Translations under genes and position numbers: made by a program
Part shown: positions 1 through 9,636 of the stretch, one piece after another
How the letters are laid out: each line of letters begins with the position of its first letter
Position numbering within the stretch: position 1 is the first letter of the stretch
The notes under the pieces: model-generated
Databases searched by the model: none
Seen by the model: only the letters and a program-made list of their open reading frames with translations
Told to the model about the DNA's origin: nothing
NCBI GenBank assembly: GCA_963575745.1
Contig: CAUYUJ010019939.1
Span: forward strand, 16,001-80,000
Length of the DNA stretch: 64,000 nt
Reading direction: 5' to 3'
Source: Prorocentrum cordatum
Lineage: Eukaryota > Sar > Dinophyceae > Prorocentrales > Prorocentraceae

Positions 1-145
1 GACACAAATCTTTGCTCTTGGAGCCACGAGCCGAGGCCACAGAGGGCACGGAAGTGAAGCCACGGAAAGCACGGGGCTGAGACTATACGGGACACGCGGA
101 GCGGGAGTCGCGGGGAAGACGGGGGAGCACGGGGCCGAGGTCATG
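1..145. repeat. Degenerate GCCACGG/ACACGG minisatellite, left block
   Basis: Irregular repeats of about 20-25 bp built on gccacgg(a)agcacgggg and gacacgcgg. The same style resumes at 313-545 after a family H element, so the element appears to have landed inside one array. No coding signal. Confidence 0.5.
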
Positions 146-304
146 TCAGGAGGGAAAAAACCACACAGACACAATTAATCGTCGATTCCCCTGAAAATAT
201 GGGAAACAATGGGAAGTGGGGGGGAAGACAACAACCCAGACATATGGGAAAGTATGGGGTATCCTGTCATTAGTGTGTATTAATTTGTGTGTCCCAGGGC
301 CCCT
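146..304 (+). mobile_element. MITE family H, copy 1
   Basis: About 159 bp, starting TCAGGAGGGAAAA, with cacacagacacaat(t/g)aatcgtcgat near the left end and gtgtgtcccagggccccT at the right end. Flanks AGGTCATG (138-145) and TCATCATG (305-312) share five of eight bases in register, a decayed 8-bp target duplication. Noncoding; seven copies occur in the window, one of them split by the giant insertion. Confidence 0.7.
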
Positions 305-312
305 TCATCATG

Positions 313-545
313 GGGGACACGGCACCGACGCCACGGTGGACACGGAAGCGAAGTCATGAAAGCCACCGGGGACACATAATCGAAGCCACAGGACACGGGG
401 ACACCGACAACGAACACATCCGGAGCGGGAGCCAAGGGGGAGGACACGGAGGACATTGGAGCGAGGTCGTGGAAGCCGCGGGGACACGGGCCCGAAGCCG
501 CTGAGGACGCGAGACTGGTGTCACGGATGACACGGGACCGAGGTC
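313..545. repeat. Degenerate GGACACGG minisatellite, right block
   Basis: Continues the 1-145 pattern (ggacacggaagcgaagtcatgaaagccac and variants). It ends where the GGCCGTGG repeat begins. Confidence 0.5.
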
Positions 546-775
546 AGCGGAAACCATTGTGGCGGTTGTGGTGGCCGTGGCCGCGGCGGCCGTGGCGGCC
601 GTGGTGGCATTGACAGCTGTGGTGGCCGTGGAGGCCGTGGCGGCCGTGGTGGCCGTGGTGGTGGCCGTGGCCAGTGGTGGCCGTGGTCGCTGTGCTGGTT
701 GTGGTGGCTGTGGTGGCCGTGGCCGCCGTGGTCACCGTGCTGGCCATCGTGGGCATGGCCGCCGTGGCCGCGTTT
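546..775. repeat. GGCCGTGGTGG minisatellite
   Basis: Imperfect 6-12 bp repeats of ggccgtggcggccgtggtgg. All frames stay open because the unit lacks stop codons; the resulting Ala/Val- or His-rich ORFs are not credible proteins. Confidence 0.8.
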
Positions 776-960
776 TAGTTTCGCCACCCGCCATTCTTCG
801 CCCGACTTCTCCGCCAACACAGTTTCCTTCGTCCCAGGGAAGTTCCATTCTTCCTGAGCATATATTGTTCTCTCTGGATGTTGCGGTGGCGCAGGCGGTC
901 GAAATTCGCGGCACTGCCCGCCTTCGCCTGTCGTCGTTCGTGCATTCAGGCGACTTCATA

Positions 961-1030
961 TTCTTCCTCCTCCTCCTCCTCCTCCGCCCTCTCCTCTACC
1001 TCCCTCGTCGTCTTCCTCCTCCCCCCTCGC
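961..1030. repeat. CTC-rich pyrimidine tract
   Basis: Short tcctcc runs, interrupted. One of several such tracts on the + strand in the first half of the window. Confidence 0.7.
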
Positions 1031-1201
1031 ATCATTGCTCCCAGGGGCGGAGGTGCCGCCAGGGGGCGCAACCCTCCCTGTCGACACCCCTGATCCAATT
1101 CCCGCCCGTCGAAGCTCCTCGAACCTTCCGCGCCGCTGCGTCTCCCCAGGCCGCCCCCAGGCGGAGGATCGAGCAGATGCGATGCCGCATAATTATCGGG
1201 G

Positions 1202-1361
1202 ATGGATAGACCTCCTACCCTGACACGTCGATTAGTGAATTGTCCGTTTTCGGTTCTCGAGCGGGCGCCTCGGCCGTCATCTTCCGGGCCTGCGCCCGCC
1301 AGGTTCGGGCCCGAGGTCTCTTTCACTAAGCCACGTTTTGCTAAAGGGGGGTCTGTCCACC
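1202..1361 (+). mobile_element. MITE family M, copy 1
   Basis: Imperfect terminal inverted repeats of about 37 bp: the left end ggatagacctcc..gattagtgaa pairs with the right end ttcactaag..ggggggtctgtcc. The internal part is GC-rich (ttcggttctcgagcgggcgcc). Other copies: 40990, 42633 (split) and 63174, the last about 85% alike by eye. Confidence 0.7.
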
Positions 1362-1376
1362 CCCGAAATTTAGCAT

Positions 1377-1550
1377 GTCGGGCGTGTCCCCCTACAGGGG
1401 GATTTTCCACGAAAATAAAAAATACCCCAAAAATGCCCCACAAAGGCAACACAATACCCCCAAAATAGTCCCCAGACTATTTTTGGACTATTGTTTGATT
1501 TTTTAAGCATTTTTTTCGTCGAGAATCCCCCGTAGGGGGAGAGGTCCGAC
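1377..1550 (+). mobile_element. MITE family E, copy 1
   Basis: Ends gtcgggcgtgtccccctaca and tgtaggggga-type inverted repeats around an A/T-rich middle (aaaatagtccccagactattttt). The right end is decayed (gaggtccgac) and no clear target duplication remains. It lies directly after the family M copy. Confidence 0.65.
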
Positions 1551-1554
1551 TTAA

Positions 1555-1690
1555 CATTAAGCATACACGCTCGGAGGTCCACGCGGAGTTCTGGGGTCGC
1601 GGCTGCAGCCCCTCGGCGGCCTCCGCCCCTGGCGCGCTCCGCGCGGAGGGGCCCAGCTGGCGCTCGGAGCAGCTTTGCTCCGAGAGGTGC
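1555..1690. repeat. Foldback family G-like fragment
   Basis: cggaggtccacgcgg..cccctggcgcgctccgcgcgg resembles the G family core, followed by its own small hairpin (ctcggagcagctttgctccgag, 1661-1682). Weak match. Confidence 0.35.
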
Positions 1691-1704
1691 GGCTCGGCTT
1701 GTGC

Positions 1705-1896
1705 TTAAGTCGGGCGTGTCCCCCTACAGGGGGATCTTCGATAGAAAATAAGACATACCCAAAAATACCCCTAAAAAGGTAAAACCATACTAAAAAAATA
1801 GCCCCCGGACTGTTGTTGGAGCATTTTTTAAAATTATGTTTGGGGTATTTTTTTTTTCGTCGAAAATCCCCCTGTAGGGGGACACGCCCGACCTAA
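1705..1896 (+). mobile_element. MITE family E, copy 2
   Basis: Best-preserved termini of the family: ttaagtcgggcgtgtccc at the left and the inverted match gggacacgcccgacctaa at the right, with the extended arms (cctacaggggga) also paired. The middle is A/T-rich. No clear 8-bp duplication. Confidence 0.75.
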
Positions 1897-1902
1897 GACT
1901 AC

Positions 1903-2035
1903 ATCCCAGCAGCCATTTCGAGCACCCAGACAAGTATCGAAACAGGGTCGAACGAGCATCGCCTCCCAGAGCCCGACGCGTGAAAGCGCTCAGGTTTCGG
2001 TACCTGTTTGGTGCTCGAAGTTCTTTACGTCGGTC
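1903..2035 (-). mobile_element. MITE family X, copy 1
   Basis: Inverted repeats tttcgagcaccca..gtatcgaaac and gtttcggtacc..tggtgctcgaa. Its reverse complement aligns along its length with 8139-8251, including gtgtcgggccctgggag in the middle. Confidence 0.6.
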
Positions 2036-2245
2036 AGGGCTGAACTAGGTTGGAACATCAGAGGGCTGGGCACGAGTTCTTCGGGCCGAACGAAAGGGGG
2101 GGTCAGGGAAAGGGGGGGGGTGAAATCTGCTGCATGCAGCTGGTTTCGGCCCCGCCGCCGGGCCCACTCCTCGAAACACGGGCGCCTCCCGGCGCCGGGA
2201 GGCGTTGCATAAATCAGCTACGTGAGCTACGTGAGCTGATTCTCT

Positions 2246-2415
2246 TCAGGAGGAGCAAAAACACACAGACACAATTAATCGTCGACCCCCAGGAAACTAT
2301 GGGAAAATATGGGCAGTGGGGGGAAGACAAAAACCCAGAACATGTGGGAACATAGGGGGAAGTTTTTCACCCGTGTGTCTCTATCTGTGTGTGTGTGTGT
2401 GTCCTTGGGCCCGCT
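2246..2415 (+). mobile_element. MITE family H, copy 2
   Basis: Starts TCAGGAGGAGCAAAAACACACAG; ends cttgggcccgct. Flanks GATTCTCT and GCTTCTCT match at seven of eight positions, supporting an 8-bp target duplication. Confidence 0.75.
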
Positions 2416-2869
2416 GCTTCTCTGCCCTACTCTTTGCCATCCCCACCCTCTCGTTCCCCCCGAGCTCTGCCCGGCCGGCTGCCTCCTCCCGGCACCGGCC
2501 GGATGCCAGCGCGGAGCGGGCGCCTCCAGCGCCGACGGCTCCGCGCGCGGCGCGACCGCCTCTGTAAAACAGGGCTAGGATCGGGATAAATCGCTCTCAG
2601 AGCGTTCCGGGGCGCTCTCAGAGCGTCCCGGAGCGCCTCAGAGCGGCCGCGGCGCCCAATACATCCTCCAAGCCCGCCGATTCCCAGAGCTTTCGAGGCA
2701 TCCCGATCCGAGTTTGCCCCGATCTTCGAGTCGTGTTAGTCCCCCCCCCCTTTCCTCCGGCCCGAGACTTGCCCCCCTGGGCTCGCCGGCGATCGCACCC
2801 CGCGGGCTCGCCGCCCTCCGCGGGCTCGCCGTCCTCGGCAGTCCTCCGCGCCGTTTATACTCTGTGAGT

Positions 2870-3030
2870 GGCGCCGGACCCTCGGGCGGTGCGGCCGCCT
2901 CTCCGAGCGCCGACCTTTCCGCGCGCGGCGCAGCCGCCTGTGCTGATGGCGCTGGACCCTCGGGCGGCGCGGCCTCCTCTCCGAGCGCCGACCGCTCGGC
3001 GCGCGGCGCTTCGGGGGCGGGCCGCGGGCT
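2870..3030. repeat. Two-copy GC-rich tandem repeat
   Basis: A unit of about 75-80 bp (ccctcgggcgg..gcggcc..cctctccgagcgccgac) occurs twice in tandem, with ggcgcgcggcgc endings. Confidence 0.6.
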
Positions 3031-3106
3031 CTCGCGGGCGGGAGAGTTCGGCGCCTCCGGGCCGAGGAGGGGGGCGAGATTGCCAAGGGCGCCGGAGACG
3101 GGGGCG

Positions 3107-3297
3107 CCTCCTCCTCCCCCTCCTCCCCCTCCTCCCCCTCCTCCTCCTCCTCCTCCTCTTCCTCCTCCTCCTCCGCCTCCTCCTCCTCGTCCTTCCCCTC
3201 CCCCTCCCCCTCCCCCTCCCCCTCCCCCTCCCCCCCCCCTCCTCCTCCGCCTCCTCCTCCTCCTCCTCCTCCTCCTCCTCCTCCTCCTCCTCCTCCG
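3107..3297. repeat. CTC/CCCCT pyrimidine microsatellite
   Basis: Nearly pure pyrimidine on the + strand, mixing (ctc)n and (cccctc)n runs. The purine strand could form triplex-prone DNA. Confidence 0.9.
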
Positions 3298-3582
3298 GGG
3301 CACAACGAACGGGGGCACGGGGAACGCCGATTTCCATGCTTGGCTATGGCCCCGTGCAGGGGGCCTTGGGCGCCGTAGACGGGGGGGGCATAGCAAGCGG
3401 GGGAATATGGAAAAGCCTGAGCCTCCGTTAGGCTAAGCCCCCTGTTTACGAATGCCCGCAGATTCAAGCGTGAGGGGGGTCTTGTCACTGGGCGCTCCCA
3501 TGGGTGCGCCAAAGCCAGGCGGGGTGCAGAGAAAGGTCTTTCCCGATGGACATGCTCTGGAAGTGCTGAGCAGTTCGTCGGT

Positions 3583-3627
3583 CTCCCTCTCTCTCGCTCT
3601 CTCTCTTTCTCTCTCTTTCTCTCTCTT

Positions 3628-3663
<36 letters not shown>

Positions 3664-3668
3664 CTCGA
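3583..3668. repeat. (CT)n microsatellite upstream of the RRM exon
   Basis: ctctctttctctc runs ending about 80 nt before the acceptor of the 3747 exon; it may add to the pyrimidine signal of that 3' splice site. Confidence 0.85.
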
Positions 3669-3746
3669 TTTCTCTTTCCTTCGGCGGCGCGCGAGCCTCC
3701 CTCCTCGTCCCCCTCATCACTCGTCGCCTCCGCCCGCGGGAGCCAG

Positions 3747-3794
3747 GTCAAGGACGCGACCCTCGCGATCGACAAGGTCGTTGGCCTCCCGAAG
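3747..3794 (+). CDS. RNPS1-like exon: RRM beta2-beta3 segment
   Basis: Sixteen codons, VKDATLAIDKVVGLPK, phase 0 at both ends, 15 of 16 codons ending in G or C. The acceptor is CAG|G after a long CT-rich tract (3583-3746); the donor is AAG|GCGCGT, a GC donor. In an RRM this is the strand and loop just before RNP1; in SR45-type proteins this position reads (V/I)xxVxIAxDxxxxLPRG. The final K joins the next exon's GYAYVEF to make a complete RNP1 octapeptide. Upstream RRM residues (RNP2) must lie in an exon before this one, which I could not find. The short length means the call rests on the junction with the next two exons. Confidence 0.65.
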
Positions 3795-3832
3795 GCGCGT
3801 CGGGGTCGCGCGCCCCGACGCCCGGGCATCCT

Positions 3833-3993
3833 CCAGGAGGGGAAAGAGCACACAGACACAATGAATCGTCGATTCCCCAGAACATATGGGAACACGTGGG
3901 AAATGGTGGGGAGGACAAACACCCAGAAAATATTGGAAAATATGGGGAATCTGTTATTTTTGTGTGTATGTGTTTGTGTGCCCCAGGGCCCCT
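3833..3993 (+). mobile_element. MITE family H, copy 3
   Basis: Starts CCAGGAGGGGAAAG; ends ccccagggcccct. Flanks GGCATCCT / TCAATCCT share ATCCT in register. It begins 38 bp after the donor of the 3747-3794 exon. Confidence 0.7.
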
Positions 3994-4148
3994 TCAATCC
4001 TGGGATCCTCGGGGCTGTCGTGCCCTCGGTCGTTGGCCGTGGCGCGTCGGTGTGCTCGCTGCCGCCCCGCAGGCGGGGGGGGGGCGGGGGGCCTATGCAC
4101 GGCAGGTTTTGCGCGGCGTCGGCGCGCGCAGAGGTTTTTCGGAGACAT

Positions 4149-4209
4149 GCTCCTCCTCCTCCTCCTCCTCCTCCTCCTCCTCCTCCTCCTCCTCCTCCTC
4201 CTCCTCCTC
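4149..4209. repeat. (CTC)n microsatellite
   Basis: About 20 uninterrupted ctc units. Confidence 0.95.
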
Positions 4210-4424
4210 ATTAGCATTGAACAAAGACCATACGCATTATATTTGCGGGCGCTCCGCGCAGCAAGTTCCTGTCGATGCCGTTTTTTTCTTCGGATCCGTT
4301 CGGCACCGCGTCGATCCTTCGGCCCTGCACCGATCGCGACCCCCCGATCGTTCAAAGGCTGCATTCCGTCAGGTCCAGCGGCGCTACGGTGTCCCCCTTT
4401 GTGCTTCAGCTGCGGGCAATACTT

Positions 4425-4605
4425 CTGTCCATATCCACTGCAGTATGGAGTTTGGGGCTCTCTTCCACAGAAGCCCGAGGCGCACTGGATATGGAGATAT
4501 CTACCCCCTGCGGCTCGAGCTTTGCCCATATCCGGTGCGCCTCGGCCTTGTGGCGCCCCTTCCAAAAAAGTGCAAGACGCACTGGACATGGATACAGACC
4601 TGTCC
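4425..4605. repeat. Short dyad repeats (GCGCACTGGATATGG)
   Basis: Two related blocks: gaggcgcactggatatgg and agacgcactggacatgg, each with a nearby inverted partner (ccatatccactgc, ccatatccggtgcgc). The copy number is too low to call a family. The rest of 4215-4715 shows nothing I recognise. Confidence 0.4.
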
Positions 4606-4715
4606 CGCATCAGCGTCGCAGAGTCTAACCTCGAACCCCAGCGCCGGCGTCGCCAGCGCGCCAGCGCCGCAGGAGCCTGCCGCACGACTCCCACGAGCGT
4701 GCGAGCGGGCGAGCC

Positions 4716-5017
4716 TTCAGTTGGGGCCTGTCCCTCTCTACGGGAGGAGGGTTCAAGTCAAAGAATAGTATGGGGACGATTTCGTGGGTAGTTCTGGGAG
4801 CATGTGTTTGATATCTTCGACTACAGTGCCGTTTTTTATACACGCTCCGCGTGCGGATCATGTATTAAACATGCAGGCGATGAGTTCATGCGTAAATTTA
4901 TTCATACATGAATCATGTATTAAAAATCCGATATTGCAAAAAAAACATATGTATTAAAAACTGCCCAGTATTTTTGTTCGACCAAGATCCCCATGCAGGA
5001 AGACACGCCCGACCTGA
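4716..5017 (+). mobile_element. MITE family E, copy 4, split by a family F element
   Basis: Left part 4716-4821 (ttcagttggggcctgtccctct .. gatatcttcgac) and right part 4971-5017 (tttttgttcgaccaag .. acacgcccgacctga) align with the unbroken copy at 8600-8758. Flanks GGCGAGCC (4708-4715) and AGCGAGCC (5018-5025) match at seven of eight positions. The gap is filled by the family F element at 4822-4970. Confidence 0.75.
4822..4970 (+). mobile_element. Tc1/mariner-like MITE family F, copy 1 (nested)
   Basis: TA at both borders and inverted ends: tacagtgccgttttttata at the left, and the right end reads tactgggcagtttttaatac on the opposite strand. A/T-rich middle with gctccgcgtgcggatcatgtatta. TA target and a CAGT-type terminus are typical of Tc1/mariner derivatives. 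Inserted in a family E MITE, so it is younger than that one. Confidence 0.75.
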
Positions 5018-5294
5018 AGCGAGCCACGCAGGCAGGCCTGTCCGCTGCTCGGCCCCTGCGCAGGGCGTGGGGAGCACGCGAACGACAGTCGGACTGCGTG
5101 TGGCCGGGTCCGGCTGGGGCCTGAGACGTCCCTTGGCTTCTTTCACGTTCTTGGTTCCGCAGTGGCACGAGGACTGCACTCGAAGGAGCGAGCACGTGGC
5201 ATGCAGGTGGATTAAGGAGTACGGTCGGAGTCGGTTCGGGGTGGGCGCCCTGGTGTTCGTGGGAAGCCCTTGTGCCGTGCATCCTGGGGCGGGT

Positions 5295-5375
5295 ACCCTT
5301 TGGATGCTTTTGAGTGTGGCCGGCGGAGGGTCTCATGGTCTTGGGGGATGTTCTTCTGGCCTCGGTCCGACTGTA
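5295..5375. repeat. Family AB repeat, copy 1
   Basis: ggccggcggagggtctcatg .. ttcttctggcctcggtccgactgta; a close match lies at 11240-11330 and its right end recurs at 62115-62155. The function is unknown. 5030-5295 holds nothing else I recognise, except weaker similarity to 11160-11240. Confidence 0.5.
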
Positions 5376-5376
5376 C

Positions 5377-5505
5377 TTGGCATCGCTCGGACGTGTGCAT
5401 TTTTCCTTCGGCGAGGACCATCGAGGAGCATCCTTGATCATCTGGCTAAAAAACCACGCACGAGACCGAAAAAAAACGCAGGAAATGGACGTCCGAGCGA
5501 TGGCC
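5377..5505 (+). mobile_element. MITE family A, copy 1
   Basis: Inverted ends ggcatcgctcggacgt and acgtccgagcgatggc; the 125-bp body reads ttccttcggcgaggaccatcg..ccacgcacga. Flanking bases share TGTAC in register. Ten further copies, some partial, lie on the same strand across the window. In translation this family gives the misleading SERCQ-type ORFs on the minus strand. Confidence 0.85.
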
Positions 5506-5534
5506 AGTGTACAGTTGCATTTTCCTAGGTGTGC

Positions 5535-5655
5535 GCAGATTTCTTGGATTACCGCTGGACACCACTTCTGGCGCGCGGAGCGAGCCAAGGACGACGCCAG
5601 AGGCGCCGCCGAGGTGTCGGCGCCGATCCAAGAAGTCCGCGAGGACCTCCATACA
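5535..5655. mobile_element. Foldback element family G, degraded copy
   Basis: Arms gatttcttggattaccgctgg and the inverse ccgatccaagaagtccgcgagg around ctggcgcgcggagcg. It follows the family A element by 30 bp. Confidence 0.55.
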
Positions 5656-5744
5656 GATTATGGTCATGTAGCTGTTCCCCACTGAAATGTAGCCGAAGGC
5701 TCTTTTCGATGGTTTGAAGAGCCCGTGAGTGTCGGGCCTGCGCC

Positions 5745-6265
5745 AGCCAGCGTTCCTCGGAGTTCCTTGGTCTTGGTTCCTTGGTTACTCGCTCTTGGTT
5801 CCTTGGTGCCTTCCTCCGGTTCCTTGGTTTTTGTTCCTTGGTTCTTTTGGTATTGGTTCCCTCGTCACTTGGTCTTAGTTCCTTGGTCGTGGCTCCTTGG
5901 TTCACTTGTCTTGGTTCCTTGGTTCGCTGGTCTTGGTTCCTTGGCTCCTTGGTCTTGAGTCCTTGGTTCCTTGCTGTTCGGTCCCTGCTACCTCGCCACG
6001 CGATGGCAAGCAGAGCCACGCAATGCAAAGCGATGCCAAGCAATGCCACGCAATGCCACGCAGTGCCAAGCAATGCCAATCCTTGCTGCATCGTCACGCA
6101 ATGCCCTGGTTCATTAGTCTTGGTTCCTTGCCGCCTCGCCACGAAATGCGAATCAATGCCAAGCAACGCCACGCAATGTCAGCCAAAACCAAGCAATCCC
6201 AAGACATACCACGCAATGCTAAGCGATGACAAGCAATATGCCAAGCAATGCCAAGCGATGCAGCG
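5745..6265. repeat. Two-part minisatellite: TTGGTTCC block then AAGCAATGCC block
   Basis: 5745-5990 is made of cttggttcc/ttggtctt units; 6000-6265 is made of atgccaagca/atgccacgca units, with a brief return of ggttcattagtcttgg at 6108-6130. Both units contain the ccttgg/ccaag core in opposite orientation. Confidence 0.8.
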
Positions 6266-6396
6266 AAATGCGCCACTGCAATAGTCAACTGTCCCAAGCT
6301 TAGGGTCACGCTGGGTGTAATTCTTCTTCGAGGCAGCCCTCCGCGGCCGATCATCGCGCATGGCAGATTTGTTGCTTCCCCAGCCGTCTCGTGTTG

Positions 6397-7440
6397 AGTT
6401 GGGCCCTCGCTTTGAAGAGACAGCGCCCCGCGTCTCACTCTTCCTTCCTCCTCCCCATCCTCCCTCCTTCCATCCCTGTCTCCGCCCTCCGCATGTCCAT
6501 TTCAGCACACCCCTCACACGCTTCGTGGCCCCATAAGAGGGCTCCACCTGAGGCCCCAGCGGCTGGGGTTCGCGTACTTGGTCCACGCCAATTCGGCGAA
6601 CCTCTCACACGATTCGTGGAGCTCCACATAAGGCCCAGTGGCTGGGTTCGCATACTTGACCCACACCCTTCCGGCGCACCCCTCACACGTTCCGAGGCCC
6701 CATAGGGAGCTCCACCTGAGGCCCCAGCGACTGTTGGGTCCGCATGCCTGGTCCACTATTTCGGCGCACCCCTCATACACATCATGGCCCCATAGGGTGC
6801 TCCAGCTACGGCTCCAGCGGCTGGCATCGCATAGTTTGCCCACACCGTTTCGGCGCACCCCTCACACGCGTCGTGGCCCCACAGGGAGCTCCAGCTAAGG
6901 CCCCAGCGGCTGGGTTCGCATACCTGGTCCACACCATTTCGGCGCACCCCTCACACGTTTCGCGGCCCCATGGGGAGCTCCACTTGAGGCCCCAGTGGCT
7001 GGGTTCGCATACCTGGCCCGCACCATTTCGGCTCACCTCTCACACGTTTCGTGGCCCCACCGGGAGCTCCACCTGAAGCACCAGTGGCTGGATTCGCATA
7101 CCTGGTCCACGCTCTTTCAGCGCACCCCCCCACACGTTTCGTGGCTCCGTATGGAGCTCCACCTGAGGCTCCAGCGGCTGCGCCCGCATGCTTTATCCAT
7201 ATTGTTTCGGCACCCCTCACATGTTTCGTGGCTCCATACTGAGCTCCATCCATGGCCTTAGTGGAACAAACGCGCGATGACAGACTCGCTTATCAGCCTT
7301 AACGGGTTACATCCAGGTGTAACCTGTTACGGCCGACTTCCTTGCGACCCCATCAGCAAAGACATTCCGTCCTTCCACGCACGCCTAAAGTATTCGCAGC
7401 GGCATGCGGTTGGGTCCTTCGCCCTGCTAATTCTTAGCGC
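6397..7440 (+). repeat. Composite repeat J, locus 1: leader, CT tract, ~92-bp tandem array, trailer
   Basis: Leader gttgggccctcgctttgaag (6397), CT-rich tract to about 6500, then about eight units containing tcggcgcacccctcacacg, ggccccatagggagctccac and a gaggccccagcggctgg segment, and a trailer at 7390-7435 containing gttgggtccttcgcc. Leader and trailer recur around the array at 55331-56815. Long ORFs in it are repeat artefacts. Confidence 0.8.
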
Positions 7441-7805
7441 GGCGCCGGGGGATTTGGGATGGGAGTGGCGGAGGCTGGGGCTGCCCCCGGAGGAGTGGCA
7501 GGCACCCGGCGGCACGTCGGCAGCAGCTCAGATGGACCGCTTGGGGCTCAGGAGGGGTGCCTCGGGCTTGGGGCGCTGAGCGCCGTCTGGGCGCGGAGCC
7601 GTGGACCGTTTGGGGCTCACGACGGGCGCAGCCTGGGCGCTGAGATCTGCGCTCCGCCGTCACGAAGGAAGCGGGCCCGGTGGGAAGGTTTGGCAGCCAT
7701 CCGTGCTCCCCAGGCCCTCGACGGGCCATGGGACCGTCAAACACGTGCAGGAGGAAGAGTTGCTCCTGGGGGAAGGCCCCGGGGCCTCAAGAGCAGCTCC
7801 TCTTC
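7441..7805. other. Unassigned intronic sequence
   Basis: GC-rich, with two loosely related blocks (ggcagcagctcagatggaccgcttggggctca and gagccgtggaccgtttggggctca). No exon passing the AG|G..AG|G test was found. Confidence 0.4.
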
Positions 7806-7812
7806 GGGAGCC

Positions 7813-7955
7813 TGGAGACGGGGGTCAATTCAAACGGGGGTCAGCCACGGCACCGGATCCCGCAGAATCTTGCGAAGACCCCCTCTGGCTGACCCAGGTT
7901 AGCGAGCCGCTCGTGGCCGCGAGGCGGCCGCGCCTATTGGCTGACCCGGGTCCGT
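7813..7955 (+). repeat. Family L repeat, copy 1
   Basis: gacgggggtca..acgggggtcagcca, then cgaagaccccctctggctgaccc, an inner dyad, ending ggccgcgcctattggctgacc. The second copy at 48512-48652 is nearly identical. Confidence 0.7.
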
Positions 7956-8138
7956 TCTTCAGATCGAGGTCTGGGGTCTTGGGGAAGAAGGCGACCCTGC
8001 ATCCCGGCCTGCCCCACCCCCACCCCTGGGGCAAGGTCGAAGAGCTTCGGCTCCCGATGGTGAGGGTTTCCCGCCAAAAGAACGGACACTTACGGTTATG
8101 CTGCTCCACCCGATTTTAATTTTGACCACCAGAAACAA

Positions 8139-8251
8139 TTTCGAGCACCACAAAAGTACCGAAACCCGAGGAGTCTCACGTGTCGGGCCCTGGGAGACAC
8201 TCGTCCGACACTGCCCCGGCACTGCTTCGACACCCTTCTTGGCTGCTCGAA
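8139..8251 (+). mobile_element. MITE family X, copy 2
   Basis: tttcgagcaccacaaaagtac at the left, inverse gctgctcgaaa at the right; aligns to the reverse complement of 1903-2035. Confidence 0.6.
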
Positions 8252-8298
8252 ACGATTCCTGGGATGTGGTCCTTAAGTACCATAGGAACAACCTGAAG

Positions 8299-8458
8299 TA
8301 CCGTTTTCAATACATGCTCCGCGTGCGGATCATGTATCAAAAATGTAGGGATTTAGTATTAAAACAACGATGAGTTCACGCATAAGTTTATTCATAACTT
8401 AATCGTGCATTACATATCATATTGATAAATAATCCTATGTGGTAAAACTTGCCCTGTA
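8299..8458 (+). mobile_element. Tc1/mariner-like MITE family F, copy 2
   Basis: TA borders; left end degraded (taccgttttcaatacatg), right end gccctgta. Shares gctccgcgtgcggatcatgta and tgagttcacgcataa with the other two copies. Confidence 0.65.
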
Positions 8459-8599
8459 AACGTAAGGCACAAGGAGTACGCCCCACCCCTCCGCCGCCTC
8501 CTCCTCCTCCGCCAGCCCCCGTTCCCAGTTCGGGGAGGGGGGGGCCGGGCCGGGGTGGGCGCACGCAGACTAAGCAGGAGGGAGCAGCCCAGGTTAGGT

Positions 8600-8758
8600 C
8601 CAAGTCGGGCCTGTCCCTCTGCAGGAGGAGTGATCAAAGATAGTACAAACATAGTCTGGGGACGATTTGGTTTGCTAGTCTTGATCGTTTTTGCTTCTGT
8701 TTGGCTATTCTTCATTTTTCGCCCAACATCCACCTGTAGGGGGACATGCCCGACCTAA
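8600..8758 (+). mobile_element. MITE family E, copy 3
   Basis: Complete 159-bp copy: ccaagtcgggcctgtccct at the left, acatgcccgacctaa at the right. Perfect 8-bp target duplication GGTTAGGT at 8592-8599 and 8759-8766. Used as the reference for the family. Confidence 0.85.
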
Positions 8759-9049
8759 GGTTAGGTCAGGAATGATTTCCCCCACGGGGAAGCCTGTGGA
8801 TCGAGCCCAAGTCGCCCCACCCTCGATCCACCACCCAACCGCGCCCGAAGGCCCCAATTTGCCCTCCATTCCCAGTCGGGGGGATCTCGGGGACCCTTGG
8901 AACAACACATGTGTAACCCGCCGCCCCCCGACCCAACCCGAAATTTGGGTATTCGCGCTTGATTGGGGTGGTCTGGTAGGTAGTCATCGCCGTCTTGGCC
9001 AGGGGTCCTCCTTTCTCCTTGCATACCACGCTCCAGGCTGGTCCATTAC

Positions 9050-9180
9050 TTGGCATCGCTCGGACGTGTGCATCTTTTCTCGGTGAGGACCCTCGAGGGG
9101 CATCTCGAGGATCCTCGTGCGAAGAGTAAGCGCGCGAAGCCGAAATTTGCACGGGAAGGGACGTCCCCGAGAGATTGCGA
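9050..9180 (+). mobile_element. MITE family A, copy 2
   Basis: Left end intact (cttggcatcgctcggacgt); right end decayed (acgtccccgagagattgcga). It abuts a family P element at 9184. 8770-9050 before it holds nothing I recognise. Confidence 0.7.
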
Positions 9181-9183
9181 GAT

Positions 9184-9358
9184 TACAGTGGAGACCCATG
9201 CCAAGAGACACCCTGCTTGCCTCCAGTGGGCCCTGGGTTTCCTCGGTCCCGATGCTTTTGCTATGGAAGGCGTGACGTTCCCACACCGACTCTCAGTGGA
9301 CGCCCTGGGGCCTCCGAGTTGGGTCTCTTGTGGGAGGCTTCTCGTGGTCGAGCCCCTA
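9184..9358 (+). mobile_element. Tc1/mariner-like MITE family P, copy 1
   Basis: Starts tacagtggagacccatgcc; ends ttctcgtggtcgagcccc-TA. The inverted ends match loosely and TA is the apparent target. The right-hand TA is shared with the start of the family F element at 9357. Confidence 0.65.
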
Positions 9359-9532
9359 CAGTGCCGTTTTTTATCCATGCTCCGCGTGCGGATCATGTAT
9401 TAATAATTGCAGGGATTCAGCATTAAAAACAACGCTGAGTTCATGGATCAATTTATTCATACGTTAATCATGTATTCAAAAATCCCATATCTAAAACATA
9501 TTCTATGTATTTAAAAAAAACGCTGCCCTGTA
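9357..9532 (+). mobile_element. Tc1/mariner-like MITE family F, copy 3
   Basis: Starts tacagtgccgttttttatcc; ends aaacgctgccctgta, whose reverse complement tacagggcagcgtttttttt pairs with the left end. It stands about 100 bp upstream of the RNP1 exon. Confidence 0.75.
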
Positions 9533-9636
9533 CTGCAGGGCCCTCGCCTCGCGACGACGCGCGCGGGGCCCGCGCCCCGCCCGCGACGGGCGCTGGCGGC
9601 CGACGGCGGCCGAGCGGCGGCGGCGACGGCGCGCAG

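Noticed and set aside
5377-5588. Minus-strand ORFs containing a SERCQ or LGRPFP-type peptide, recurring in many places
   Set aside because: They are translations of family A MITEs; the shared peptide reflects the transposon.
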